From contig OX104127.1 in NCBI GenBank assembly GCA_944470555.2, positions 161,919,276-161,983,275 of the forward strand: a stretch of DNA of 64,000 nt, read 5' to 3'. Positions within the stretch are counted from its first letter, which is position 1; each line of letters opens with the position of its first letter. Made by a program: the position numbers and the translations under genes. Source of the DNA: Heterobilharzia americana (lineage: Eukaryota; Platyhelminthes; Trematoda; Strigeidida; Schistosomatidae). The notes under the pieces were generated by a model. The model did not search any database and was not told the DNA's origin. It saw only the letters and a program-made list of their open reading frames with translations. Positions 1 through 9,695 of this stretch are shown in pieces.

Positions 1-135
1 GGATATTGTAAGTTCAGACCTCACAGGGGATATCAATTCCTTTGAAGCTGCACATACACCTTGCTGATGAGTGCGTGGATCTAAAAAAGGCCTCTTCTCG
101 ATTGCTTACAAACATTCGACATCAATTATAGTACA
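1..135 (+). repeat. Family B tRNA-like hammerhead repeat, degenerate copy
   Basis: A B-box-like GTTCAGACC stands near position 14, followed about 50 bases later by CTGATGAGTGCG, the left half of a hammerhead core. The right half is eroded: the expected GAAA is not in place. The spacing and flanking words match the better copy at 13609-13765. It is cut by the window edge, so its left end is unknown. Non-coding; no function beyond transposition is inferred. Confidence 0.55.
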
Positions 136-1083
136 CTTTGGTGTTGTTTCAGTCTAGTGGCTACATTAAGAAATAGTTAACGGAGTCCCGTCAGCACTAT
201 GTTCTGAGAAACATGAAATCGGCTACTCTCTAGTGACCATTCAATGAGTAAACGTTTCGTTATAAAACAGAATGGCAAGAATTTAAGACAACATGTGATC
301 AGCAGAAGTTGTAGTTGCTATTTGGACTGGTACTTGACACTAGACACTTCATTACAACAGGTCTGTATCTACTTTTCCAGCCGAAATGGGGAAACTAAAT
401 TGGTTATTTGGATCGTTGCTAGGATAGCATTAAAAGTCGCCGTGTTAAGGCACTACTAAATGTTAAGCCTTATATTAACCTCGAAGCTCTAAGCTGAATA
501 TTGTTATATATGGAAGCTTTACAATAAGTAAAATAATTTCATTTGCTCAGCAGCTTCTTTGTTATTGGTATTCGGATGTTACTAAAGTATAAACTGAATT
601 GTTGGTGAGATTGCAAGGAATTTCACTGTTACCGAGCAGATAGGTGAGGGTTGTGTACACAGGATAGATGTAGCTACTGAAGACGAGAACAAGTGGAATG
701 CTTAGCATATGAGATGATAGTCAACATATTTAACAGCGAATCATCGACGTAACCGAACATGTTATCCCTAATGTACTTCTACATAAAAAGAGGAGATATC
801 CATCTCTAAGCAGTAAGTGTTTAGTGAATTAGATAATGGATTGAACGACTGAGCCAGTAAACATTTGAAATAAATATACTGACTAGTATGAAAAGGGTTT
901 TATAGGAAGTTGAATACCACAAGGGAACAGTAGACTAGTTTATTGTGAAAAGAAAGTATTTGGTTGTTATTCGATTCAAGGTACAAAAAAAGCTACATAG
1001 ATCTTTTAAAAGGAAGAAATATCCTATTAGGAACCATTCATATTCCAGACTAATAAACTCTTACGAGTTAAAACTAAGGCTTA
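136..1083. other. AT-rich stretch without recognised feature
   Basis: No RT, endonuclease or repeat motif recognised. Short reading frames here have no domain signal. Confidence 0.5.
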
Positions 1084-2153
1084 TTGACTTACTTACACAT
1101 AGAAGAGGATGAAAAAATGGTTAGCTTCGATGTAACAATCAATGCACCAATCAATATGGCACTGGAGGCAGTCAGAAATCAACTAAATATTGGCTTAGAA
1201 CTTACTCACAGAACTAAGATATCGATTGATGTAATCATACTTGGCGCACAGTTGTCCCTGACTTCCACAGTCTTCAAGTTTCATGACAAAGTATACAGAC
1301 AAACAGAAGGAGTAGCAATGGGATCATCAATATCCCCAATCGTAGCAAATATATTGATGGATAGTTGGGAAAACATTGATTTACAAACGTTTAGTCCTAA
1401 ACCAAAAATATGATGGTGATATGTGGATGACACATTTACTGTGTTGAAATCCGAACATGTCAACACTTTCCTCATACATATAAACTCAGTAGTAAACGTA
1501 ATCCAATTGACTTACGAGAGGTAGAAAATGAACAAGGAGAATTACCCATGTTGGATTGGAAGATAAAATGAAGGACAGACCGTGGTTTGAATACTACCGT
1601 CTACAGAAAACCTGCATATTCCAACAGGTATCTAGACTTCAAATCATCTCATCCAATGTCAGTCAGTGAAGGCAGGATTAGTCAAATGTCTAAATGATAG
1701 AGCTAGAAAACTGACTAGTCAGAGCAAGAACCTAAACAAGGAATTGAAACACGTAAAAGAAGCGATAATAGTTAACAATTATCCTTCACAGTTCATTAAG
1801 AAATTCCTATGAACACACAAAAAAATAAAAATAACAGTAACACGAGTAGAAAGGAGTTCATGGCCCCTGTTGTGTTAAGCTATAAGGAAAGAGCATCAGA
1901 AACTTTACGTAAAATCCTCAACGAAGCTCGATTAAGGGTGCACTCAAACCTACAAACTCACTCAGAGATAAGCTTTGTCGGCTGGCTTAAGGATCCGATA
2001 GAACCAATTAAGCAAAATAATGTAATCTATCAGATTGCATGTAATGACTGCGAGGTCAAGTACATAGGTGAAACTGGTCGGTCGGGGTCAGTTAGCATGG
2101 CGGAACATAGGAATTTAGCTAAATGTAGAATGACAGACCCAAATAAGATCTAA
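1084..2153 (+). mobile_element. Penelope-like element PLE-1, RT to GIY-YIG, decayed
   Basis: Remnant of a Penelope-like retroelement, whose protein joins a reverse transcriptase to a GIY-YIG endonuclease. Visible in order: motif A VSFDV, motif B GVAMGSSISPI, and motif C YVDD at 1420-1431. Next come the LPMLDW and VYRKPAYSNRYLDF segments, the thumb (KAGLVKCLNDRARKL), a linker, and the endonuclease core VIYQIACNDCEVKYIGETGR near 2025-2085. The frame is broken by two TGA codons just before YVDD, frameshifts near 1515 and 1665, and later stops. It ends where PLE-2 begins, before the GIY-YIG C-terminus, so it is truncated. The copy cannot make an intact enzyme. Family assignment is firm; subfamily is not. 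Confidence 0.85.
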
Positions 2154-2167
2154 AGCAACTGGTCCCT

Positions 2168-3425
2168 GTGATAAATTTAAACAGCGTAATGAGAAGACGA
2201 AGATTATCTGAAACATGTTGTGATGTATTAGTGCTATACATTTCGAACAATCTGATCACATACATGAACTTGTCGAACTGTTTATGTGAAAATTTAAAAG
2301 ATCTATTATTATTATGCACTGATAAAGTTGAATTCACATTTGAGGGTGAACACTTTCAACAGATTGATGGTATCGTGATGGGTAGTCCATTAGGACCGTT
2401 GCTAGTTGATGTATACATGTCATATGTTGAAAACATAACTGACGATCTCATCGGAAGGGTTTCACTTTATAAGAGATATATCGATCATATAATCATTATA
2501 TGTAAAAAGCCTGGTGATGTGATGCACTTGCTAAAGAAGGTGAACACGGCTCAAAATCACATTAGCCTTACTTGTGAACAAGAGACGAACAACCAGCTAC
2601 CGTTCCTAGACTTATTGCTCAGTCGACGGGAGGATGGCTTGATCAGGAGGTCGATCTATAAGAAACCTACATGGACAGGGCAATATCTTAATTTACATAG
2701 CTATTGCCCAGTCCAACATAAACGTGGTTTCGTTAGATGCTTATTCAACAGGATAAAGCGCATCTGTATCTATGACACCAGGGAGGAAAAAACCAACTTA
2801 CTGACGACAACACTGACACAGAATGGATACCCGTTGAAATTTATCAACAGGTGCAAAAGTTATGTACCATTGAAAAGTACAGTGTTACGTTGCTAAGAGA
2901 AATGTCCACATCTCATTACCATTTAGAGGGGATTTACATAGCTTTGTTGTGAGGAAAAAACTTAGATCGGCTATCTGCAAAACATACTGTGCAGCCAAGG
3001 TCATCATTGTAGAGAAGATCAAGTCCTTGTTACAGCGCAAACCAGAACAACATATAAACGATTACATCACACATCCCACTGTGTTTATCAGTTTACATGT
3101 ATGTGTGGACACATATATACAGGGAGGAGTAATCGTGATATGCAGTTAAGGAAGGTTGAACATGTACCTAAGTGGTTGCAAAAACAAATGACCTTAACAG
3201 ATCCGATAAGTGCAGGTGAAAAACATCCATCTTCGTCTATCGCTTAACATATACTAGAAACTAACCATAGGATATACATGAAAACAGCCTTTAAAGTACT
3301 GCATAAAAGTGGTCAGAGCCGAGTGCCTTAATTTATTGAAGCTCTTGCCATCCGTAAATCTAAACCCTTTTTATGTATACAAAAACAATTCGTACTCCCG
3401 TTGAACCTAACTTGGTAGTATTGAT
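2168..3425 (+). mobile_element. Penelope-like element PLE-2, RT plus GIY-YIG, catalytic residue lost
   Basis: A second PLE lineage directly follows PLE-1. A 242-codon open frame (2168-2896) holds RT motif B (QQIDGIVMGSPLGPLL), motif C, the LPFLDLLLSR segment, IYKKPTWTGQYLN and thumb residues ending in TQNGYP. Motif C reads YIDH at 2477-2488 where YxDD is expected, so the second catalytic aspartate is gone. After frameshifts the endonuclease follows: VYQFTCMCGHIYTGRSNR from 3083, EHVPKWL, and a C-terminus with EALAIRKSKPFLC and QKQFVLPLNL. The 5' part (motif A and upstream) is missing. Related fragments lie at 3434-3640, 10075-10480, 34755-35340 and 35395-36065. Confidence 0.85.
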
Positions 3426-3433
3426 TTTAATTT

Positions 3434-3640
3434 TCATACCAAAAGTAAAGTTCTTTTTCTCTCCCTTCCTATTCTTATGTTTCCCACTAACTTCATTGAC
3501 CCTTTTCGTAAATTTTCACATAAATAGTTCAACAAGTCCATGTATGTGATCAGATTGTTCAAAATGTATAGCGCTAATATATCACAACATGTTTCAGATA
3601 ATCTTCGTCTTCTCATTACTCTGTCCAAATAAGATCAACA
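3434..3640 (-). mobile_element. PLE-2 RT fragment in inverse orientation
   Basis: On the minus strand, VMRRRRLSETCCD and NNLITYMDLLNYLCENL repeat the start of PLE-2 (2190-2300) with few changes. It forms an inverted repeat of about 115 bp around the PLE-2 copy. It diverges after the shared segment (near 3515) and shows no catalytic motif. Confidence 0.75.
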
Positions 3641-4080
3641 ATCTAGAAAGGAACTTGGCTATTGCAGTGGATGCATTAAGACACCATACAATTTGGTGGG
3701 ACTAAACTACTGTACTTAAATCCAATATAATTAGATGGAGAGAGAGATTGATTACTGAATCTTTCATCATTGAATCAACACGCAACATATATAATAAGAA
3801 TGATGAGACACCTATACCAGAGATATGGAAAATTTTACTACCAACAAAAACAAATCAGATGAGGTGACATAACTGTAGAAATCAAATGTCGGAAGTTGTA
3901 TGTGGTTACACTGATAGGTTTAGAGCAATACTGATTTATGCTCGAGATGTCATCAAGTAAATAATACTAGATCAGTCACTGTGTGTTATAAATCAAATAA
4001 ACAAATCGAATATGGAATTAAATTCTACCACAGTCTCCATGTTTTACACCTATATTAATGAAAAAAATATCTTTTTATTG
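3641..4080 (+). repeat. Unclassified dispersed repeat, copy 1
   Basis: Words such as TTAGATGGAGAGAGAG, followed by CATTGAATCAACA and ACACCTATA, recur in the same order at 30530-30695. No coding motif is recognised. It adjoins PLE-2 sequence here, so it may be PLE non-coding sequence, but that is inference. Confidence 0.4.
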
Positions 4081-4374
4081 AAAGATTAAAAGAAACCATT
4101 CATTTTGAAATATATCTCCCTATAAGGTTAATGAAGTTAACACCGATTTCCATTTATTTACTCAGTTTTCCTGCATTTCTCGCATTTTATTTCAATTTTA
4201 CATGTTAACCTCTGAATGAATCCTTGTATGACATTTAGAATACTCAATGCCGTTCAGATCACTCTGTAATAAATAGAATCTGATAAGAAATAAGGCTTAT
4301 TGAAACGCTCAAATTAGCATCAAGTAATTCAGTGAAGGTAATTTCCTATTCAATGAATCATTTTCAGTAATTGT

Positions 4375-4625
4375 AATGATGGGTAGTGGCTAGCAGTGAA
4401 ATCCAGGATGCGCATTTTGTCCTACTTGGGATTCACTAGTCAGTTGGATGTACTTGCCTCCCAATGAGTGAGATTGTTCCCACCGGGACTCTGGAGCGAT
4501 CGATTCAAACGCCAGAGCGTTATCCACTACACCACCGAACCACGATAGTCACTTCTTGTGAGAAGGGTATAGTTTTAGTATTATTGTTTGTATTACACCA
4601 TCGTTGATTGGACCGAATTGATCAG
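4375..4625 (-). repeat. Family A (Sm-alpha-like) tRNA-headed hammerhead repeat, A2 type
   Basis: Read on the minus strand: tRNA-like head with a box resembling GTAGTGGATAACGC, a B box region, then the ribozyme (about 4402-4460) and the conserved end CACTGCTAGCCACTACCCATC. The core carries the extra bases of the A2 subtype (CTGACTAGTGAATCC) and AAAA instead of GAAA, so it should be inactive. It lies head-to-head with the next copy. Confidence 0.75.
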
Positions 4626-4629
4626 TCCC

Positions 4630-4872
4630 CGAATCCCGGTAGGAACAACATCACTCGCTGGAAGCCGGCAGGTACATCCAGCTGACCGGTGAGTCCCAAA
4701 TAAGACGAAATATGCATCCTGGATTCTACTGCTAGTCAAAACCCATCATTACTATACATATTTAAAACACAGGCAATATCGAGGCATCTGCACAGGAGTC
4801 CATATGCCAACAGAGACTTATCAATTCGGTCCAATCAACGACGGTGTAATACAAGCAATAAAACTAAATTTT
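4630..4872 (+). repeat. Family A (Sm-alpha-like) repeat, A2 type, inverted partner
   Basis: Starts in the B-box region (GAATCCCGGTAGGAAC). The ribozyme follows at about 4676-4728: stem I ATCCAG with CTGGAT is intact, but the core is CTGACCGGTGAGTCC. The tail runs to ACAAGCAATAAAACTA, the sequence that joins one unit to the next. With 4375-4625 it makes an inverted pair with almost no spacer. Confidence 0.75.
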
Positions 4873-5194
4873 CAGTAAATGTTTAATCGTTTATGTAGTA
4901 ATAACAAACGAATACCTTTGTTATGGGTTAATAGGTCAACATTAGGTTATCAAAATGGAATATACTAAGAGGATAGTTAGGAAGAGATTACATCATAATT
5001 GGGATACATAAGAAGGATTTATAGTTGATAGAATTGTACATCAACTTAATGCAGTGCCTAAGTGAACAGTAATCGACCACGTATCTAATTGTGTACGCAC
5101 TCGTAGTGACTGTACTAAACACTTTCATGTGTCACTAATATTTCAATATATATTATATTCTTACTACTTACTTATTGACATAGTTGTAATTCAC
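4873..5194. other. No recognised feature
   Basis: AT-rich spacer between family A copies; nothing further seen. Confidence 0.4.
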
Positions 5195-5475
5195 CGTTAT
5201 TTTATTGGATCGAATTGTTGTTTCACCTCTATTGGCATATGAGCTCCTATGCGAATGCCTCGATATTGCCTGAATGGTAGTTATGGTAATTTGCTTGGCT
5301 TCGCGTGGCAAAAAATCGACGAGGTGCGTTTCGTCCTACTTGAGATTTGTCATCTAGATGTACCCGTACCCCATTGCGGAGTGATGTTGGCCCCACTGGG
5401 ACTCGAACCTTGAACCCATCGCCTCAAGTGCCATGGCGTTACCTACTATGCCACGAAGGCGTGGTAGCCACTTCT
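5195..5475 (-). repeat. Family A hammerhead repeat, degenerate
   Basis: Minus-strand unit with tail, ribozyme remnant near 5315-5370 and tRNA-like head with a clear B box (GGTTCGAGTCCCAGTGGGG). The ribozyme left core is ATGACAA, so CTGANGA is lost, although GGACGAAACG remains on the right side. Confidence 0.7.
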
Positions 5476-5489
5476 ACTAACTAACTAAC

Positions 5490-5690
5490 ACTCGTTGTAC
5501 AAAAAGTAGTTATCGCGCTTCCATGGCATAGTAAATAACGCCTTGACGTTTGAAGCGATGGGTACAAGGTTCGAATCTCAGTGGGGGTAGCATTACTTAC
5601 CGGGGTGCAGGTACACCCTGCTGACGAGTCCCAAATAGGGTGGGACCTGCTTCCAGGGTTCTTCCGCTAGTCACAATCAAGCAAATTACC
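5490..5690 (+). repeat. Family A hammerhead repeat, inverted partner
   Basis: Head ATAGTAAATAACGCC, B box GGTTCGAATCTCAGTGGGG, then CTGACGAGTCCCAAATAG with the first half of the ribozyme intact. The second half is scrambled (GGGA in place of GAAA). Head-to-head with the 5195-5475 copy. Confidence 0.7.
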
Positions 5691-5764
5691 ATGGTTTTTT
5701 CTATTAATTAAATTTAAATATTCATTGGACTATTAAGCGATGAGGTTCAGGAATCCTAACAATG

Positions 5765-6115
5765 TAATTTTTCATCGTTGATTAGATTTAATTGACTGGC
5801 CACTAAAAGCATATCGTTGCTATGCGAATGCCTCTGTACTCTCGGAAACTTCAGTTTTATAACAATGATGGATGGTGGCTAACAAAAGCCAAAATGCTAT
5901 AAAAGAGGCAGATCACTTCGGTGCAATCAAAAAAGGGGAATAATAAGTAATAACATAAAAAACTATTCCAGTTGCTCAAAGAATGGCTATCTTGACTCTG
6001 CGACCTAGTGGATAACACTCTAGTCTCACACTCGTTGACAGACATGTACATCCTCCTGACGAGTCTCAAGTATGACAAAACAATGGTCCTAAATTTCACA
6101 GGTAGCCAATATCCA
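5765..6115. repeat. Family A fragments, minus tail then plus unit
   Basis: 5765-5900 resembles a minus-strand tail. 5970-6115 is a plus-strand unit with CTAGTGGATAACAC, then CTGACGAGTCTCAAGTATGAC and AAAA instead of GAAA. Again the two halves face in opposite directions. Strongly diverged. Confidence 0.5.
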
Positions 6116-6184
6116 TCATTACTAAAAGTGAGGATCTAGGTTCATGAGGATTGCACTTAGCACGTTAAATTACCATGTTGACTG

Positions 6185-6300
6185 CGAGGAGTGAAGTTTG
6201 TGAGTTCGAGTCCCGATGGGTTCATGGATGCATACTGCTGACAAGTTTCACACTAGGATGATATAGCTGCCAAGTACTCCCAGTGTTTCAGTTTCAGCCT
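6185..6300 (+). repeat. Family D hammerhead repeat, degenerate fragment
   Basis: B box GAGTTCGAGTCCCGATGGG is followed by TGCATACTGCTGACAAGTTT and ACTAGGATGATATAGCTG, matching the B box to ribozyme block of family D. G8 of the core and the GAAA are lost. Confidence 0.5.
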
Positions 6301-6505
6301 GTTGCGAATACCATCTTGAAATCTTAATAATATTTCTTCGGTAATTCATACGAAAGTTTTATCTTTTTTTTAATGAAAAATGAATTATTCACTAACCATT
6401 TGTATACATTTTCTGAAATGAGGTAACCAAGTCTACGATTTTATCATAAATAATAGTTTATTTGCAGATATCTTCAGGTATTAACTGAATGAACAGCTTC
6501 TACAG

Positions 6506-6594
6506 TTTTATGATGATGTTGAATTGTACGAGATAGTCGTTGGCACTCATCAGCAAGTTATATTCACAACCACGAAGAAGTCGGCGTTCTCTTG
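6506..6594 (+). CDS. Exon candidate of plus-strand gene, phase 0 to 2
   Basis: Acceptor CTTCTACAG, 89 bases fully open, donor TTG|GTAATT. Begins FYDDVELYEIVVG. Starts in phase 0 and leaves two bases for the next exon. Confidence 0.4.
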
Positions 6595-8567
6595 GTAATT
6601 TGATATTGTATTGGTCAGTACTGAATTCAAATACTGAATTGTTCAGGCAATGACTGATCGTCTGTAAGATTTCAATACGTTAAGGAGTTGGAGACCGATG
6701 GACGCGTAATTACTGAGTAAACCAAATAAGCTTAATATATCGATTATTTCAAAGTTAATCTGATTTATCCTGACTACAGTTCGTCTAGTGTTTTTGACAA
6801 GGTATGCAACATGCTGACTAGACCAAATGATACAGACTGATGATATAAAGAAAAACCACTTACCTTTCGCTCACATTTTATCAATCGATTATGCTCACTG
6901 CTTTGTATTAAAACAGGTTCTCAATGGTTCCCCAAATGATATCAGCCCCTGATGAATACTACCTTAAAATAGAAAACTTAACTTTTTCTACCTCATAATA
7001 TATATTAGATATAGTCATAACGGTAGTAATCTTAGCAAGTAGGCTGTACCACGGTTGATGATGATCCAACTGCCACATGATTAACATATTCGATCTGAAG
7101 AATTTCAACGGTGGTTACTTCATATCTGCATGGTACAAACAATCACGGTACACAAACAATCATGGTACAATCAATCATTGGACTGTTATCTTTACGTTTT
7201 TAAGACTGATTAAATGATAACCGTAGGAACATAAAACTCAGACTAAATAATTTAGCCTATCTTTCAAGGAAAAAAACTGCATTCTGTGAAAAATAGATTG
7301 AAGGATGCATGGTTAATTTATACATACAGTAATATTTTTTATTTGTTGGTATACTGATAATTTCTTGTTGTTATTCTTCATTGAATTGATTGACCTTTGC
7401 TAGCATATGAGCCTATATGCAAATCCCTGATTATCATCTGAATGTTCATCATTATAATTTACTTGGTTTACAGCTGATGAGCCTCAAATAGGACAAAACG
7501 TGTGTCCATCACCAAGTAAATTATATGACAACATGGTAACATTATGCAGACTATATGATCATACTTGTGATGAACTATTTCTCACCATAATCATCATCGT
7601 CATTAATTTATACAGGACAACTAACTAAATGGAAGTTTTTTAGAATTTTACATGATATTTCTGATTGTAGGAGTAGTCCTTCTCACCTTGTAAGAAAGCA
7701 ACATCAAGTTAATTGTTAAACGTTCGCATACTTTGCTTGGATATTCACAGATATCTGCAGCATTTCCGAACGTATTTGTTGCCTTTGAAAATAAAGAACA
7801 TTCACATGAATGTTCAATCAAGATAGTAACCCTGAATTCAGAAGATTGTAGATATACCACTGCCCCAGTTATTGGAAATCTTTTCCTTAACAACTATGGT
7901 TTGAGATTGCTTCAAATTTACAGGTCCTTTTTTAGGTGGTTTTAACCAGTTTTTCTCATTATATAACAAGGACAACCTATAAGGACACATCTAAATAGGT
8001 TGATGCACCCATATAATTGTCCTATTTTAGGTAGTTGAAGGCTGTAGACAAGAAGCATTGCTAGACTTTAAGTTCCAAGCTTGTCGGTACCAATCAACAA
8101 GGTGTAACTACAACCTCTTGGAAATAAATGTTTCTTGAAAAATTTGAACTTACATCACACAGTACTGAAATCAGAGACAATATCATTGAGACAATCGGAT
8201 TTGAACGATCAATTTGTAATATTGTCATTCAGCTTGAAGATGACTGAAGACAGTGTTGGCAGATCTGTTTACATAAACAAGAACCCTAAGAGATGAACAT
8301 GAAAATCTAAATTAGGTTGTCTGTATAGCAAAAAACATGGTCAAATAAAGTAATTTAAATGTGAGACCTCTTCATGTTACTTCCAATTGTGTTTGTTTAT
8401 TTACCTGTACTTTCAGTAGTACGTATGTTCAAAGAACGGAGAAGGCTCTTATCAAAAAAATCTCTGAAAATGTACTGAATAGTCTGTCACTCAGAAGTGA
8501 AAGGTTACCAAGCTGCACCATTGCTAAACATATCCCCGATGTAAGTAATGCCATCGACTCTAGATAA
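6506..8567 (+). CDS. Candidate spliced plus-strand gene, unidentified protein
   Basis: Four segments chain in phase: 6506-6594, 7671-7689, 7751-7935 and 8417-8567. All have AG acceptors; the first two introns start GTAATT and GTAAGA, the third GTCC or GTGG. The joined frame has no stop until TAA at 8565. It contains FYDDVELYEIVVGTHQQ, AAFPNVFVAFENKEHSHECS, LFLNNYGLRLLQIY and QRTEKALIKKISENVLNSL. I do not recognise the family; no signal peptide or membrane segment is obvious. The 5' end is not found. Two 61-base gaps fit the short introns common in schistosome genes. An alternative 3' end splices at 8541 to an acceptor at 8601 and reads on from 8602. It points tail-to-tail at the minus-strand gene ending at 9563. 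This is a model from splice signals and frame only; it could be a decayed gene. Confidence 0.45.
6915..6965 (+). repeat. Family D 3' end fragment
   Basis: CAATGGTTCCCCAAATGATA and a following TGATGAAT match the 3' end of the family D copy at 43920-44175. About 50 bases, no ribozyme. Confidence 0.5.
6970..7384. other. No recognised feature
   Basis: AT-rich; lies in the predicted intron of the plus-strand gene candidate. An internal near-duplicate (AATCACGGTACA, then AATCATGGTACA) is seen at 7140-7170. Confidence 0.4.
7385..7530. repeat. Family A fragments in opposite orientations
   Basis: 7385-7470 is a minus-strand family A tail. 7471-7530 is a plus-strand ribozyme piece, CTGATGAGCCTCAAATAGG with AAAA for GAAA, followed by the tail words ACCAAGTAAATTA. 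Confidence 0.5.
7671..7689 (+). CDS. 19-base micro-exon candidate of plus-strand gene
   Basis: Acceptor TTCTGATTGTAG, then 19 bases, then donor GTAAGA. Phase 2 in and phase 0 out, exactly as its neighbours require. Adds about six residues (SSPSHL). The following intron is 61 bases. Confidence 0.4.
7751..7935 (+). CDS. Main exon candidate of plus-strand gene
   Basis: Acceptor GGATATTCACAG, about 60 open codons with mixed composition, and two possible donors 12 bases apart (AG|GTCC at 7923 and AG|GTGG at 7935), both phase 2. Contains VFVAFENKEHSHECSIK and TAPVIGNLFLNNYG. Neither donor is a strong consensus. Confidence 0.45.
8025..8185 (-). repeat. Family B hammerhead repeat, degenerate
   Basis: On the minus strand, GAGGTTGTAGTTACACCTTG leads into TTGATTGGTACC, where the core CTGANGA would be, and GGAACTTAAAGTC replaces the GAAA side. 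B-box remnant GTAAGTTCAAATT lies upstream. Located in the third intron of the plus-strand gene candidate. Confidence 0.5.
8417..8567 (+). CDS. Last exon candidate of plus-strand gene
   Basis: Strong acceptor CCTGTACTTTCAG, then an open frame from YVQRTEKALIKKISENVLN to a TAA at 8565-8567. A strong donor GAT|GTAAGT sits at 8541 inside it, and an acceptor ATGCAAATGCAG ends at 8601 with frame restored (HMSTETKLMNTKGVYG). The exon may therefore end at 8540 instead. Confidence 0.45.
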
Positions 8568-8828
8568 AGAAATAGTAGATGACTTCGTTATGCAAATGCA
8601 GCCGCATATGTCGACAGAAACCAAACTTATGAATACAAAAGGAGTTTATGGTTCACTTTGTGTTGGCTTAGTGAATTGTTCTTTTCCTCCAACTCTGCTT
8701 ATTATATTATTCTTCCATCTTATCGTCTTACATATTATTCTCAAACGTTATTTATGTTCACATCATTTTTGGTTTACTTTAATCTATATCTACCAACTGT
8801 TTGTTGATATGTTTGTAATTCTTCGTTG

Positions 8829-9190
8829 TTATACTGATGAGTTCCAAGTAGAACGAAAATTGCGTCTTGCATTCTTGTATTAGCCAAAACCAAGTAAATC
8901 ACCATTATAAGTATTCAGGCAATATTGAGGCATTTGCATAGATACCCATATACCAACAGAGGTAGAACAATTCGACCTGGTATATCAACAAATAGTAATA
9001 ACCAATACCCGTTGTACAAAAGGTGATTATCGTGCCTTTGTGGCTAAGTGGATAACGCTTTTGCATTCGAAGCAATGGTTACGAGGTCCGATTCACAGTG
9101 AGAACAATATCACTCATTGGGGACGTGTCCCAAACAGGACGAAACGTGCCTTCTGTATTCCTCTGCTAACCATAACCAAGGAAATTACTT
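8829..9190 (+). repeat. Family A repeat, partial tandem dimer
   Basis: First unit enters at its ribozyme (8829-8872): CTGATGA and GAAA are both intact and stem II has become GTTC/GAAC, a matched pair of changes. Stem I no longer pairs. After its tail, a second unit starts near 8996 with head CTAAGTGGATAACGC and B box region. Its ribozyme has lost the left core (GGGGACGTGTCCC), although GGACGAAACG remains. Confidence 0.7.
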
Positions 9191-9562
9191 CCACATATCT
9201 TAATCCTCCTTTTTAAAGTATCTTTTTTCCACTCCCATACCATTAATTCATAAACTTTGCATACAATCTTCGTTGTCCTCTCCCTTTTATGAGATTTCCA
9301 ATCACTTTAAACTGTAATCATACTCCTGCACCATTACTAAGTCGCAATGTTTTCTTTGTGTTTGGCGAACGATTTTATAGTCCGATGTTCTTTTACTTGT
9401 TCCCCGTATTGGTTGACTAGGTCGTGTACTTTGTCATTCATCTCTGTTCTCATATATATGTACTGATGCCTAGATGTGAAAGATGTATTTCGAGTTGATT
9501 TCATTATTGAAACGCATCAAATGACCTATACTGGACACTGGGAGCTTACTGAATGAACATTT
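9191..9562. other. Region 3' of the minus-strand gene
   Basis: Sequence downstream of the TAA stop at 9563; no clear AATAAA in the first 200 bases on the minus strand, so the transcript end is not placed. Confidence 0.3.
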
Positions 9563-9695
9563 TTAATTTAATGCGTACGTCGAAGATGTGTAGTAAAAAT
9601 ATTGTTTCTCATTGCCTGGGTGTTGATCACATTTAACTTGTACAAGCCGTTGCAACGCTGTACTACCTGATGATGATTTGTTATAGTAACTACTT
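9563..9695 (-). CDS. Exon 7 (last) of minus-strand gene
   Basis: Acceptor CTTTTTGTCTGCAG. Its first base completes the codon left by exon 6, then 43 codons and TAA at 9563-9565. Contains STALQRLVQVKCDQHPGNE and ends TSSTYALN. The strong acceptor, matching phase and in-frame stop are the evidence. Confidence 0.65.

Noticed and set aside
551..604. Plus-strand exon with GTGAGA donor
   Set aside because: Open in one phase and bracketed by splice-like sites, but short and without a partner exon.
1411..1419. Alternative genetic code with TGA as Trp in PLE-1
   Set aside because: Only one of the two TGA codons falls at a likely Trp, other frames also contain stops and frameshifts, and the host genes here use standard stops. 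Simple decay explains it.
6647..6663. 17-base micro-exon in the plus-strand gene
   Set aside because: Acceptor and donor look good, but the phase after the 6506-6594 exon would create a TGA.
6864..6901. Further exon of the minus-strand gene
   Set aside because: It has a good donor and compatible phase, but the 9563-9695 exon has a better acceptor, the same phase and an in-frame stop.
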